The translations under genes and the position numbers were made by a program. DNA of 64,000 nt, from the NCBI GenBank assembly GCA_000310025.1, contig FN649743.1, positions 3,395,903-3,459,902 of the forward strand, written 5' to 3'. Below the pieces are notes generated by a model. That model worked only from the letters and a program-made list of their open reading frames with translations, searched no databases and was not told the DNA's origin. Shown piece by piece: positions 1 to 9,800 of the stretch. Positions within the stretch are counted from its first letter, which is position 1; every line of letters begins with the position of its first letter. Source of the stretch: Ectocarpus siliculosus (taxonomy: Eukaryota; Sar; Phaeophyceae; Ectocarpales; Ectocarpaceae).

Positions 1-1191
1 TGTAACGGGCTCACTGCCGGAGGGAACGGTCAACTTGAACGGGACCAAAGAACAAGAACCGAAATCCGTAGGCGAACTGGAAAACACGTCGTGATATTCA
101 TATAGCACCTTACCCAATTCGGTAATAACGTCCGGTGTCCAACCAGGACCATGTAAATTAAACGTGATTTCTCGCAAGTGACGGGGGAGCTTATCCCACA
201 CACGAGAGAAACTGGCACGTTGATCTGGTGCTAAACGCGCCAAAAGAGCCGGGGAAGGCGAAAGAGGAGTCAAATCAGAAGGATTCGAACCAGGCGCCGG
301 ATGCGGAGGTTTGGCGGTCCGTTCATGCAGATCATACACAAACGAATGAGCCGGCGGTGACGCTGTCGAACCGGAGCAAACGTAGTTAAAAACGGGGCCA
401 GGGTCCGTATGGGCAGATTGCGAGGTGTCCGAAACGGGAGTGGGTGAAACGACGGTGGCCGGAAGACCAGCTCCGTCGGTATCACAAGGAAACGCACCAA
501 GAGGAACCTTGAGAAGGGGCGCTGAAGCGGTACCCAAAACATCACCCGGTTCCAAACTCGAAACTCCCGCTAACGGCACACGTTGGCGACCATGAGTAAC
601 AAAATGTTCTTCTGAAGAAAACATGGACGTTTGAGCAAACATATCTACCAGATAATTGCCTACACGGGCAGGAGACCCATCACTGCGAACTAAATCAACT
701 GGAACCAGTTGGTGTTCAGGCAGTAATTGAATGGGATGTCGGCCAGCATATCTAAGCTGGAAACTACCCTCACGAGCAGTGACGTCATGCACAAAAGCTT
801 CAGCACCACCGTGCTTATGGTGGGCTGAAGTCAGTTCCCCGAAAACGCGATCATTGGGGCGTCTTGTGGGCAAGGCACGGTAGGAACGGTCGCTAAAACG
901 CATCCAACTATCCCTGCCGAGCAACACATCATGTTGCATAACACCGTCAGGCACAACATACGCCCAAACGGCAAGAGAAGCGGTCGCGAATTTTCGCCGA
1001 AGAAACTGCACGCTTAAACGGACCATGGTCGACGTTTGAAGGGGGGCGGACTCACCAAACCCTCCCCAACAACGAGGTTGGGTGCGTGGTTCAAACAACG
1101 ACGAAGCTGCACCCGCGGCTTTCATGGACTCCCAAGTTCGAGAACTAACGAAAGTCTGGGGTGAACCGGTGTCCAGCAACGCCACACGCAT
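1..1191 (-). CDS. Retropepsin and start of reverse transcriptase region (pol fragment)
   Basis: An open frame without stops runs from the ATG at 1,191-1,189 to the window edge. Near its start is an aspartic protease active site LLDTGSP (about 1,160-1,175), with a downstream VLLGRDSW motif that matches the C-terminal LLGRD of retropepsins. After a Pro/Ser/Thr-rich stretch comes the conserved pre-RT segment (LYEYHDVFSSSPTDFGSCSL, about 30-90), which in Ty3/gypsy elements precedes the RT fingers. The frame is shifted by -1 relative to the upstream NADAR ORF and overlaps its last ~70 bp. Expected role: polyprotein processing and reverse transcription. It is incomplete here, so activity cannot be judged. 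Confidence 0.8.
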   Translation of the reverse strand, partial: MRVALLDTGSPQTFVSSRTWESMKAAGAASSLFEPRTQPRCWGGFGESAPLQTSTMVRLSVQFLRRKFATASLAVWAYVVPDGVMQHDVLLGRDSWMRFSDRSYRALPTRRPNDRVFGELTSAHHKHGGAEAFVHDVTAREGSFQLRYAGRHPIQLLPEHQLVPVDLVRSDGSPARVGNYLVDMFAQTSMFSSEEHFVTHGRQRVPLAGVSSLEPGDVLGTASAPLLKVPLGAFPCDTDGAGLPATVVSPTPVSDTSQSAHTDPGPVFNYVCSGSTASPPAHSFVYDLHERTAKPPHPAPGSNPSDLTPLSPSPALLARLAPDQRASFSRVWDKLPRHLREITFNLHGPGWTPDVITELGKVLYEYHDVFSSSPTDFGSCSLVPFKLTVPSGSEPVT

Positions 1192-2765
1192 CCAAATTGC
1201 GTAGAAGCCGAGCCACAATGGGTGAGGATTCGTGCAGTGAAAGAGTCATCGTCAACGGTGATTACACTGCCGACTAAACTAGGACCTTGCTCAGGAAGCA
1301 AAGGCGACTGAGGACCAGGATGGTCAGTGTCCCGAGACACAGCCCAAACGCTGTTGTCATGATCGGACGGGACACTAGTGGCGTATTGCGAAAAGGACGC
1401 AAAACGCTCCGAAGACGACGGCACAGGTGCCGTCGACAGCCGTTGATGCGTGGAAGGATTAACTCCGAACACGGTACAACGATCTGGGCTGGGCGTTTTA
1501 CCCAAAGCCGCTAAGCGAGAACTACGTTCTGGCTGTGGGGCGTTTGATCGTAAAAGTTGGCGAACGTTCTGTAAAGCTACACCCAACAAATTTAGACCAC
1601 GCCAACGAGAAGGACGACAAGCGTCCGGATGATCTGCACGAAGACCGATTACCCAAATGCAGTCATAAGGACTGGCTTCTGCTAAAAGTTTGTCTCCGGA
1701 TCCAAGGAGGTGTAGTCTCATCTCTGGATTTTGGGAAAATTTAGCGTAAGAGCCGGTCAGCACGATATTTTCGCGCTCCTTCTCCCAGAGAGTTTGGTCG
1801 AAACCCTGGACCGCACGACCATACTTCTTGTGTAGATCGGGGTCGGAAACTCTCATGATGTTCTGTAGACATTCGCGGTCGCCAAAAAGGCGAGCTTCCT
1901 CTGCAGCAAAAAATTGCTCTGCACACACATACGAAGTACCATCAGCGACAAAAGTAGATGGGGTCCATTGACAGAAGGGAGAAGGGGATTTCCAAAATAG
2001 GACCACGTCTGAATTGGAGTACTCCTGAGTAGCATCGAAACCAGCGTCTTTCGAGGACGGGCGATGACGAGAAGTACGAGCAGGATGTGTGTCAACTGCT
2101 AAACGACCTGAAGTGGGAGACGCCTGGGCAGCATTATGGTCAACATCTTCTGCAGATGGGCCGGTGCCAGGTGTACGGGCAAAGGAATTTACATCCATTG
2201 CTAAATTGCCTAAATCAGGGGGTGGGTCCATCGGAGAATTCGAATCCACTGCCGAATTCGCCGAGATAAACGGGGGCGCCACGCTTCGTATAGGGCTGTC
2301 CGTTTCTAGATCTTCTACCGTACCCGCATCCGATCCGGACCAGGGGGCATATAGATCGCTTTCGCTAGGAGCGGACACCAGTGCTTTGTCTGTCAATACA
2401 ACTTTGGACGGTGCAAGGTGCTCCTGGCCGGTCCTCCGTGACAAGGATCGCGAGCATACCGTATTTACGGCGGGCGTCTCTGAAGCGTCCTCTGGAGACG
2501 GTGCTGTCAACACTCTCAACGTCGATCGCGGGATGTTCCTGGTTTGCACCTCTGCACGATCGTTCTCGTTGGCAATTGGTGGGGTCTGCTTAGCCCCACC
2601 GGGCGAGAATCGTCGGTCGGAACCTGACGAAACCGCTACCGGTGCTGCGGCGGCTGGCGGACCAACGGCGGCAGCGAGCACAGACGAATCACACGTATCA
2701 GAAGACGCATCAGAATTGACCACTTCTGACGTCCTGTCCTGCAGACGACGCCAAATGTTGTGGGA
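1122..2765 (-). CDS. Gag-position ORF with a NADAR (YbiA-like, DUF1768) domain
   Basis: The open frame begins right after a TAA at 2,766-2,768 and ends at 1,122. The first ATG-independent part is Ser/Pro/Ala-rich and looks disordered. A NADAR domain spans about 1,545-2,005. Visible family landmarks are the N-terminal FWKSPSPF, the glutamate of CAEQFFAAEEA, the AKF motif, LLGSGDKLLAEASPYDCIW and the terminal NLLGVALQNVRQLL. The usual WGIGL reads WVIGL here. NADAR proteins are N-glycosidases acting on riboflavin intermediates (RibX/YbiA) or removing ADP-ribose from guanine. The ORF sits where gag is expected, upstream of and overlapping the protease. No zinc knuckle is visible in this part. The domain call is confident; the role in the element is inference. 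Confidence 0.8.
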   Translation of the reverse strand, partial: SHNIWRRLQDRTSEVVNSDASSDTCDSSVLAAAVGPPAAAAPVAVSSGSDRRFSPGGAKQTPPIANENDRAEVQTRNIPRSTLRVLTAPSPEDASETPAVNTVCSRSLSRRTGQEHLAPSKVVLTDKALVSAPSESDLYAPWSGSDAGTVEDLETDSPIRSVAPPFISANSAVDSNSPMDPPPDLGNLAMDVNSFARTPGTGPSAEDVDHNAAQASPTSGRLAVDTHPARTSRHRPSSKDAGFDATQEYSNSDVVLFWKSPSPFCQWTPSTFVADGTSYVCAEQFFAAEEARLFGDRECLQNIMRVSDPDLHKKYGRAVQGFDQTLWEKERENIVLTGSYAKFSQNPEMRLHLLGSGDKLLAEASPYDCIWVIGLRADHPDACRPSRWRGLNLLGVALQNVRQLLRSNAPQPERSSRLAALGKTPSPDRCTVFGVNPSTHQRLSTAPVPSSSERFASFSQYATSVPSDHDNSVWAVSRDTDHPGPQSPLLPEQGPSLVGSVITVDDDSFTARILTHCGSASTQFGCVWRCWTPVHPRLSLVLELGSP

Positions 2766-3086
2766 TTACACGCGTAGCGGTCCCTGAAGACCCTGATGAA
2801 GACTCACTTGTTTATTAATCTCTTGGAACAGCAGTGCTTGCTGTTGCTTTGCTCTCAAAGGTAGACTGAGCACAGAGGGGGAGGACATGCTCCCTCTAAA
2901 AGGGGTCACAAAGGTCCTGTCCCCTGTTTTATCCTTCCATCGGGAGTTACATCTCCCGCACTTTCCTCTGGGAATTACTCCGCAATACCGCTGGCACTGG
3001 CTACATTCAAATCCCATAACAATCACACTCGTGGCCCGACCAGCTGTTCGTCTGTTTGAAAGGTGGAGCACAAAGCAGTGAATCAT
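2766..3086 (-). CDS. Short zinc-ribbon ORF, 5' of the NADAR ORF and in the same frame
   Basis: This ORF of 106 codons starts with ATG at 3,086 and ends at a TAA, after which the same frame stays open into the NADAR ORF. It contains a Cys cluster CSQCQRYC...KCGRC, a likely zinc ribbon and possibly nucleic-acid binding. The shared frame suggests one polyprotein interrupted by a nonsense mutation, or stop-codon readthrough. The start codon and first residues are also present in the second leader copy near 36,160-36,210, where similarity then ends. No homologue is recognised. Confidence 0.5.
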   Translation of the reverse strand: MIHCFVLHLSNRRTAGRATSVIVMGFECSQCQRYCGVIPRGKCGRCNSRWKDKTGDRTFVTPFRGSMSSPSVLSLPLRAKQQQALLFQEINKQVSLHQGLQGPLRV

Positions 3087-3505
3087 GTTAAGAGAAGGTC
3101 ACAAATTCCGATTATATGATCGGTGGCCCTGTCCGTTCTTCGAAGCGCGCCACAGGCAATCCGCTCGTACCCTACAGAGATGGCGGCATCCGAGATTCGG
3201 CCTCGATAAGGGCACTAGGCAATGAGTGAGAAGTATGTCCGAATTCATGGTACACGTATCACGTTCTCCGTCCACAGTACTGGCCACAAGCGGAATGAAG
3301 ACTGAGCGTTGCCCGGTGACAGCACATTGATAAATAGCGGTGAGCTCGCCCTCGTGCGTGACAGCAGGGATACGGTCTTATGTGAAGGGAAGCATCATCG
3401 ATGTATCGACAGTCAACGACCCAAAGCCGAAAGCTGTCGACGTCAATGGAGTGACTCACACCACGCATTTTCCCACATTGCGAGAACTAAAGGGTCTTGT
3501 TTATT
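3010..3505. repeat. Retrotransposon leader block with an internal ~195-bp segment in the other orientation relative to its second copy
   Basis: Three blocks can be aligned to 35,735-36,210. Block 3,010-3,230 matches 36,006-36,210 on the opposite strand. Block 3,445-3,505 matches 35,735-35,795 on the opposite strand. The middle block, 3,243-3,440, matches 35,792-35,990 on the same strand. The middle piece starts TTCATGGTACACG and ends near GCCGAAAGCT in both copies. So one copy has an inverted central segment relative to its flanks. Confidence 0.75.
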
Positions 3506-4069
3506 TTGTTTTCTTTCGAATTGCTTCATTATTTCTTCGGTTTCTAGGCTACGTGTTGGGGAGAGAGACGCACGAAACGCTCATCGTCTCTCCGGCCGCG
3601 TTAGCTGCAAAGGCCGGCATCAACTCTTACAAATCCATCTCTCTCCCCACAAATACTAGCCGGGGGACTACGACTGCAAACGCAGGAGTCCCAAAACTGA
3701 CCAAGTCCTCAAATGGTACACCCCATTCTACAACACCCACATCGAGGTCAGTTTCTGGACGACTACCGAATAAGTCAACTATCCGTTCCCCCAGACGGTC
3801 CCCTCCCCCGGCTGTCTCGGTACGATCCTACTGCCGTCTGTAAGTTTCCGTGACACTCGCCGCGAATCCTCTACATTGTTTCACGCGTACGGCTTGTATG
3901 CATCCGACCTCCACTTCCCTTCTCTCTGAATCACTCGTTCTGCGATGTCTCCGCCCGATGCAAGAGCCGTCGAGCCTCCAATTCGCAACGAGTGCAACGC
4001 GTACTCCTGGGGGTTACGCCCCGACTTCGCTACCACTTCTCTGAGTGCACGGAGGGCAGCAATATACCT
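3506..4069. other. Unassigned sequence up to the assembly gap
   Basis: A plus-strand frame stays open across about 3,340-3,843 (Ser/Thr/Pro-rich, no motif). It overlaps the repeat block, so it is not called as a gene. The sequence directly before the gap shows no recognisable element. Confidence 0.5.
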
Positions 4070-4169
4070 NNNNNNNNNNNNNNNNNNNNNNNNNNNNNNN
4101 NNNNNNNNNNNNNNNNNNNNNNNNNNNNNNNNNNNNNNNNNNNNNNNNNNNNNNNNNNNNNNNNNNNNN
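4070..4169. other. Assembly gap (100 N)
   Basis: Exactly one hundred N characters. It abuts a tandem satellite, which explains why assembly failed. The true size is unknown. Confidence 1.
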
Positions 4170-5350
4170 ATGACTTCGTTTTCGATGCGTGGAGATCGGT
4201 TAATTCTACTCGCCCAACAGCACGGGTGCGCCCACTCATTGGCGCGTCCCGTACTGATACGTGTACGGCGTTTTTGTTCTTTCTTTTTGAGATCGGTTAA
4301 CTCTACTCGCCAACAGCACTCATTGGCGCGTCCCTTGCTGAAACTGACAACACATATGCAGCACGGGTGCTTCCACTCATTGGCGCGTCCCGTACTGATA
4401 CGTGTACGACTTCGTTTTCGATGCGTTGAATTCGGTTAACTCTACTCGCCAACAGCACGGGTGCGTCCACTCATTGGCGCGTCCCGTGCTAATACGTGTA
4501 CGGCGTTTTGTTCTTTCTTTTTGAGATCGGTTAACTCTACTCGCCAACAGCACGAGTGCTTCCACTCGTTGGCGCGTCCCGTGCTGAGGCTGACAACACA
4601 TATACAGCACGGGTGCTTCCACTCATTGGCGCGTCCCGTACTGATGCATGATTTGTGGTATTTCCTACCGCTGCGTTGAATTCGGTTAACTCTACTCGCC
4701 AACAGCGCGGGTGCTTCCACTCATTGGTGCGTCCCGTGCTGATACGTGTACGGCGTTTTGTTCTTTCTTTTTGAGATCGGTTAACTTTACTCGCCAACAG
4801 CACGAGTGCTTCCACTCGTTGGCGCGTTCCGTGCTGAGGCTGACAACACATATGCAGCACGGGTGCTTCCACTCATTGGCGCGTCCCGTACTGATGCATG
4901 ATTTGTGGTATTTCCTACCGCTGCGTTGAATTCGGTTAACTCTACTCGCCAACAGCGCGGGTGCTTCCACTCATTGGCGCGTCCCGTGCTGATACATGTA
5001 CGGCGTTTTGTTCTTTCTTTTTGAGATCGGTTTACTCTACTCACCAACAGCACGAGTGCTTCCACTCATTGGCGCGTCCCGTGCTGAGGCTGACAACACA
5101 TATGCAGCACGGGTGCTTCCACTCATTGGCGCGTCCCGTACTGATGCATGATTTGTGGTATTTTCTACCGCTGCGTTGAATTCGGTTAACTCTACTCGCC
5201 AAGAGCGCGGGTGCTTCCACTCATTGGCGCATCCCGTGCTGATACATGTATGACTTCGTGTTTCGTTGCGTTGAGATCGGTTAACTTCCACTCGCCAACA
5301 GCACGGACGAGTGCTTCCACTATTGGCGCGTCCCGTGCTGGTGCGTGTCC
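4170..5350. repeat. Satellite array, ~250-bp unit with internal ~80-bp subrepeats
   Basis: The segment starting GATACGTGTACGGCG recurs at about 4,239, 4,489, 4,739 and 4,989, with a degenerate form near 5,239, a period close to 250 bp. Inside each unit the pair 'CTCGCCAACAGCACG' and 'CACTCATTGGCGCGTCCCG' recurs every 80-90 bp, so the long unit is a higher-order repeat. The array decays into a poly-T tract at about 5,352. It is open on the left at the gap. Open frames across it are repeat artefacts. Confidence 0.9.
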
Positions 5351-6730
5351 TTGTTTTTTTTTTTTTTTTTTTTCATTGAGATCACTTCCGCATAGACAAT
5401 CCTACGGCAGGTTGACGAGTTTTTGGCATGCATCAATTGCTGTCCGGGCGTTTTTGGTCGCTTAATCGTCGATGGACGTGACGTATTCTTATAGAAGGTT
5501 TGTGTCACAGCGGCAATGAATTTGACGTGATGCCCCTCGAGACCGTGATGCACTCACATGGACCGCTACCTGACGTTCCTTGCGAGTTCGAACCTAGCGT
5601 GTCACTTTCACCTCCCCCCCCTATTTTTTCTCATCTTCTTTTTCCTTATGCATACAGCACGTAGTTCGCTGTCTCGTTTTTTTTTCTCGTCTTCTTTGTT
5701 TTTCAGTCTTTTTCTTTGAGTCTGTCTCTCGCATGCATGTGTTTTTGCTTTTATCCGTTCCCGTGAATGCTGTTGAATGCACTTTCCGATTACGTATGCG
5801 GCCGCTTTGTATGCCATGGGACTTGTCGATACCATCAGTGGGGACTTGTCAATACCATCCGTGGAGACGATTGCTTACGTGAGTGGGCATATTATCGTCG
5901 ATTCCTTCAGCTATATGCCCCTCTGTGCGCGGCACAGACAAGATTGTACCGGCAAGTAGTCCCTAGTAAGCCGGGGGAAACAGAAAACAAGGCACCTGCC
6001 TCATGTGCATACTCGTGACAGCATCATGCCCTACTGCCGCGGGTCGATTGGTTATGTCCGATGCCGCAGGGTTCCTCCACCCCGTGCAGTACAATGGCTG
6101 CTATCAACCGCGACAAGTCAGCGTGCGACCATACAACAGGCCCCGCTCTTTCTTTTTGCCGTTGAATTTTTTTCTTCAGAGAGAGTACGTCTCGGTTGGG
6201 ACGAACCGCATTTTTTTTCTTCAGCGAGAGTACGTCTCGGTTGGGATGAACCGCATCCCATGTTTGGGAAGGGACCTATCTGAGCGGCGCGGCGAGCGAG
6301 ACTGCGGTGGCTTGCCGCCGCTTATCTTACTGCACCCTCCCCCCTCGTGCTAAATGCACGCAGCGGTGAGGTCACAAGAGTAGCGGGACGCGAATAGGAA
6401 CACGGCCGACACGATGGATGTTGGACACGAGTACACACCTTTATATGGAGAGTCGCGTGCTGGTCACTTCCCCAATGCTTGCGCCGTGTCCCGTCCCGCC
6501 CTTTTCTAAACTGCCGCCGCTACTGCGTTAGGCGGCTGCTGCTGTCCTTCCGTTGCTTCACGCGCTCTGTAGCTGTCACACGTTACCCGACTTTGCTACA
6601 GCCCCTGCGTGGACTCGATCACGGAATGACACCCCCAACTATAGACTAATAATTCCAAACACCGTGACCCTGGGTTTCCGGTAGAAAATGAAGCCAAATT
6701 CTAATTCGACTGTTACAAAATAAACACCAG
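5351..6730. other. Gene-free, T-rich then GC-rich sequence
   Basis: A run of about 20 T at 5,352-5,372 and T/C-rich low complexity at 5,600-5,760 are followed by sequence without motifs. Short open frames at 5,767-6,353 show no family features. Nothing else is identified. Confidence 0.5.
6166..6255. repeat. Two-copy tandem repeat of ~45 bp
   Basis: Two adjacent units of the form poly-T, CTTCAG(A/C)GAGAGTACG, TCTCGGTTGGGA(C/T)GAACCGCA, differing at only two or three positions. Confidence 0.85.
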
Positions 6731-6756
6731 TTTATTCTATCTGCTTCGACGAACAA

Positions 6757-6880
6757 AAATTCCTTTTGCAAGCGAAAATTCCAATGAGTCCTTGGAAACG
6801 AGGTTCCGGCAACATCACACAGGAAACGTTGGTTTGCCTTGCTAGCCCTCCCGCATCAGGATGAAGGCATACAGGGACAC
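6757..6880 (-). repeat. Dispersed repeat, inverted copy of 35,611-35,733
   Basis: About 125 bp are nearly identical to the plus strand at 35,611-35,733, directly upstream of the retrotransposon leader fragment there. It is probably a piece of the same repeat family. Confidence 0.7.
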
Positions 6881-6889
6881 TGAAGGCGT

Positions 6890-9800
6890 GGCTCGCCCCG
6901 AACGGCAACAACAACAGCCACGCAGTATTCATACCACAGCGTAATCGATTCGCCTCAAAATAATGTCATGATCTGGATAAGTTGTGCTCTGTCTATAGTA
7001 CGTCAAAGTTGAACGGCGGCCACAACCTCCGGCGCTTCCAGCGCTCGGCGGCCGGGTCTTCTACGGAAGGTGGGGTGCCGCAGCGGCGATATCGTTCTGC
7101 AGCTGCCTGGACTGCCTACTCAAATTGACGCAGTTCTCAGCGACAATCGTTCATTCGGCGCTCGCAGTACACATGTATTGTGTTCTCCCGTATGTGCTGC
7201 AGTGCTTGTCTACTGTTCGCCGCGCTGCCGGCGTCGTTGTGTATGGAGGTCACTTAATTGTGTCGAATTACAGAACCAGGTCCTGTTTACATCTTCATGC
7301 CCGATTTGTACACTCCGTTTTCTCCCATCATAACGGAAACGGCGATGTTGTGGCGGTTCATGGCCATCCAGATACCACTGACCCACAAGGACCACATGGG
7401 CGATTCCCCACACAAATTTCCGTCTCTTGCCTTGGATGGCCACCTTGTCGCTTCCCGGCGGAGACATGTCGCAGTCCGAGGGCAGTACCACCGGTCCCCG
7501 TTCGGCGACGAACCCGAGGTTGCCGCGCTCGGCGACTTCAACGACCGAGTCGTCGTGTGGGTGGAGGCGCACGGGAGTCGATCAGGTCATCTCGATGGCG
7601 GCAGGAATTCCTCGCCGCTCCCGGCCCTCCCCTGGTCATTGTCTGTCGAGATCCTCGGTATCCGGGACGGCACGAGAGACTCTGGACCCACGAGCACCCG
7701 CTTCGCTGCAGACCGCGCCGCGCCGAACGATGACGTTCTCCTTCCCCCCCACTGCGCGGTGAGTGCTTTGACGGTGTGCTCCTCATAGTGGTAGGTGCGT
7801 TGACCGTTGTACAAGTGCCGATGGATGCCAATCAATCTCCCTGCTTCCTTTGCTCGGGTTTCGTGCCTTAGGGTTAAGGTTAAGACATCGCGGGGCTTGA
7901 GTGCAATGTCCCCGGCTGTTTAACTCCTGTCGTTTGTCGTGCGTTGAGAACGTGCCGGCGTCGTGTTCCGCCCCGTCCTAAAGCTGCTTTGGTTTGAAGT
8001 GCTGGCTTGCTGTACCGTCATGTTGTCGGGACGCCTCTACTCACAGATACGACCGAGTGCTCGGCATACCGTAGTCGTGTGTTGCTCATCAACGTTACTT
8101 TGCTGACCGGGGACGGCGTCCTTTTCCTCTCCCGATTCCCCGCTCGCTTTCTTTCGATCGCGCCACACGACAGAACCGGGACGCGCCCCTACAACAGGTG
8201 TTGTACTTGGTCGACCTCCAGTCGCCCACGACGCCTCCGTCGAGTTTCCGTTGTCCATGTTTCATCTTGACGTCGCTCGGATAGAAGCAGACCCGCCACC
8301 TTGGGTTGCGTCCATGCATTCCACGAAAGCTGTCTCGAAGACCTCATCAGGAACGCGCACTTGGGAGCCCTTGACTTCGGAAGTTTTCGTCTGGTCGCCG
8401 AAGTGACGTGCCCGTACTGCGGGCAAGCGGTGTGCCGTCGGAGATACTTTGTTCGGTAGCATCGGATGCCGGCTTCCTGGGCTCGCCGCCCGTCCGGAAG
8501 GCGGTCGCCCCCTCCAGACCGTTGGAGACGCTCAACGAGTTCGCAGGCCGCATTGTGAACGGGGTCTCCGCGTGATTGCAGCCCTTCGAGCGGTCGTTGA
8601 CCAAATCTCCTTCACTCCGGTTGCGCCTACGCGTCGATGGGCGACACTCGTATATCGCTACCTGGGCCGCGCCGTCGCGTATCTCGGGCGCGGTGCGAGG
8701 CACGCTAGCAGGGCATCCCTGAAACAAGGCCAAGCGACTCGGAACTTATCGCAAGGTGCGGCGACCCCTACACGGACCTGGCTGACTAGGCGAGAACGGT
8801 AACCCAGTGACGAGGACACGGTGAGAATGTGTGCCCGCCGTGGATAAAGATTATTTATCTCGCGGGCTAATTCCTCCTTCGCCTACGTGGTTGGCGGTTC
8901 AAGTAGGTCCTGTCCGCTTGGCATTATGTCCTGGTCTCTTCGAATGATGTTTCGAAGGGATCGCTCACCGCACAACCCCAAGGTCGGTTCACGTTAAGCG
9001 ACGTCGACCAACGCCTCTTCCGTCTTCTGTTAATCGCATGAGCGTGCCCGCTTGTTTCTGGCCAACACCAAACCATTGTGACCTGTCACGTTTGTTCTCA
9101 TGCCTGCCTCAGGAGATCGGGGCGACTAGCCACCGAGATCTGTTCTCGGCATAGGCGCAAAGTGCTCCCGCGTCTACAGCAACCGCTGTAGACACCGTCC
9201 TCTGTCACAGTACCTTTTCGCGGACATTCCCGGAGCCGCGAGAGGGTCGCCGAGCTCCTTGCTGTGCCTGTCGTGCGAGCCTGATGCCGGCGTCGATAGC
9301 GACAGGATCGGCCCTCTTTTGGAACTTGAGGCGTATGTGCGGCGTCGGAGGGGGGGGGGGGGGCACTCTGGCGTTGTCTTATCTGCAGAGAGATGCCAAT
9401 GGCGAGCGGTATCCCTCCTTCGTGCCGGGGTTCGCCTGGGATGCTTGGATTCGCTACTCCTGCGTATTGCCGGAGGAGTATTGCCGGAGGACCAAAGGAA
9501 CACTCAAGGAGATGATGTGCGTCCTCTTCGCGACTGGTCCATCTCAGCCAACCAGGCGAGCATCTCCGCAGGATCTGCGTTCCCCACCCTTCCCTCGCCC
9601 CCTGCGCGAGTGGAGGAAAGCGACGGCGCCGACGACTTGGAACCCTACAGCCTGCTCGGCTTGGCTCGTCACCGCGACCCCTACTTCTCTTTCCGTCCCG
9701 GCAGGACTTCTTCGAGTTCCATGTGCTCCAACCGGCGTTCGTGACTTCTCCTGGCTATGGAGCGCATTGCTTCTGGAAGTCGGGCAACGTCCTTTCCTCC

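Larger units (their letters stand above)
1..3230 (-). mobile_element. LTR retrotransposon, 5' half, truncated by the window edge
   Basis: Reading the minus strand from about 3,230 down to 1 gives, in order, a leader, a short zinc-ribbon ORF, a long ORF with a NADAR domain, a retropepsin core and the linker that leads into a Ty3/gypsy-type reverse transcriptase. RT, RNase H and integrase would lie beyond position 1. No LTR or primer-binding site could be bounded; the leader region (3,010-3,505) recurs rearranged at 35,735-36,210. One in-frame stop and one frame change interrupt the coding region, so this copy is either decayed or relies on recoding. The gag-protease-RT order is typical of Metaviridae-like elements; the exact clade is inferred, not shown. 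Confidence 0.82.

Noticed and set aside
3945-4439. Frames crossing the N gap
   Set aside because: Continuity across 100 N is meaningless.
4170-5350. Regularly repeated array that might suggest CRISPR
   Set aside because: Units are ~250 bp with no short repeat/unique spacer alternation, and the context is eukaryotic; it is a satellite.
8300-8460. RING finger gene
   Set aside because: Only the second half of the Cys/His pattern is present, flanked by stops and frame breaks; kept as a remnant inside a decayed element.
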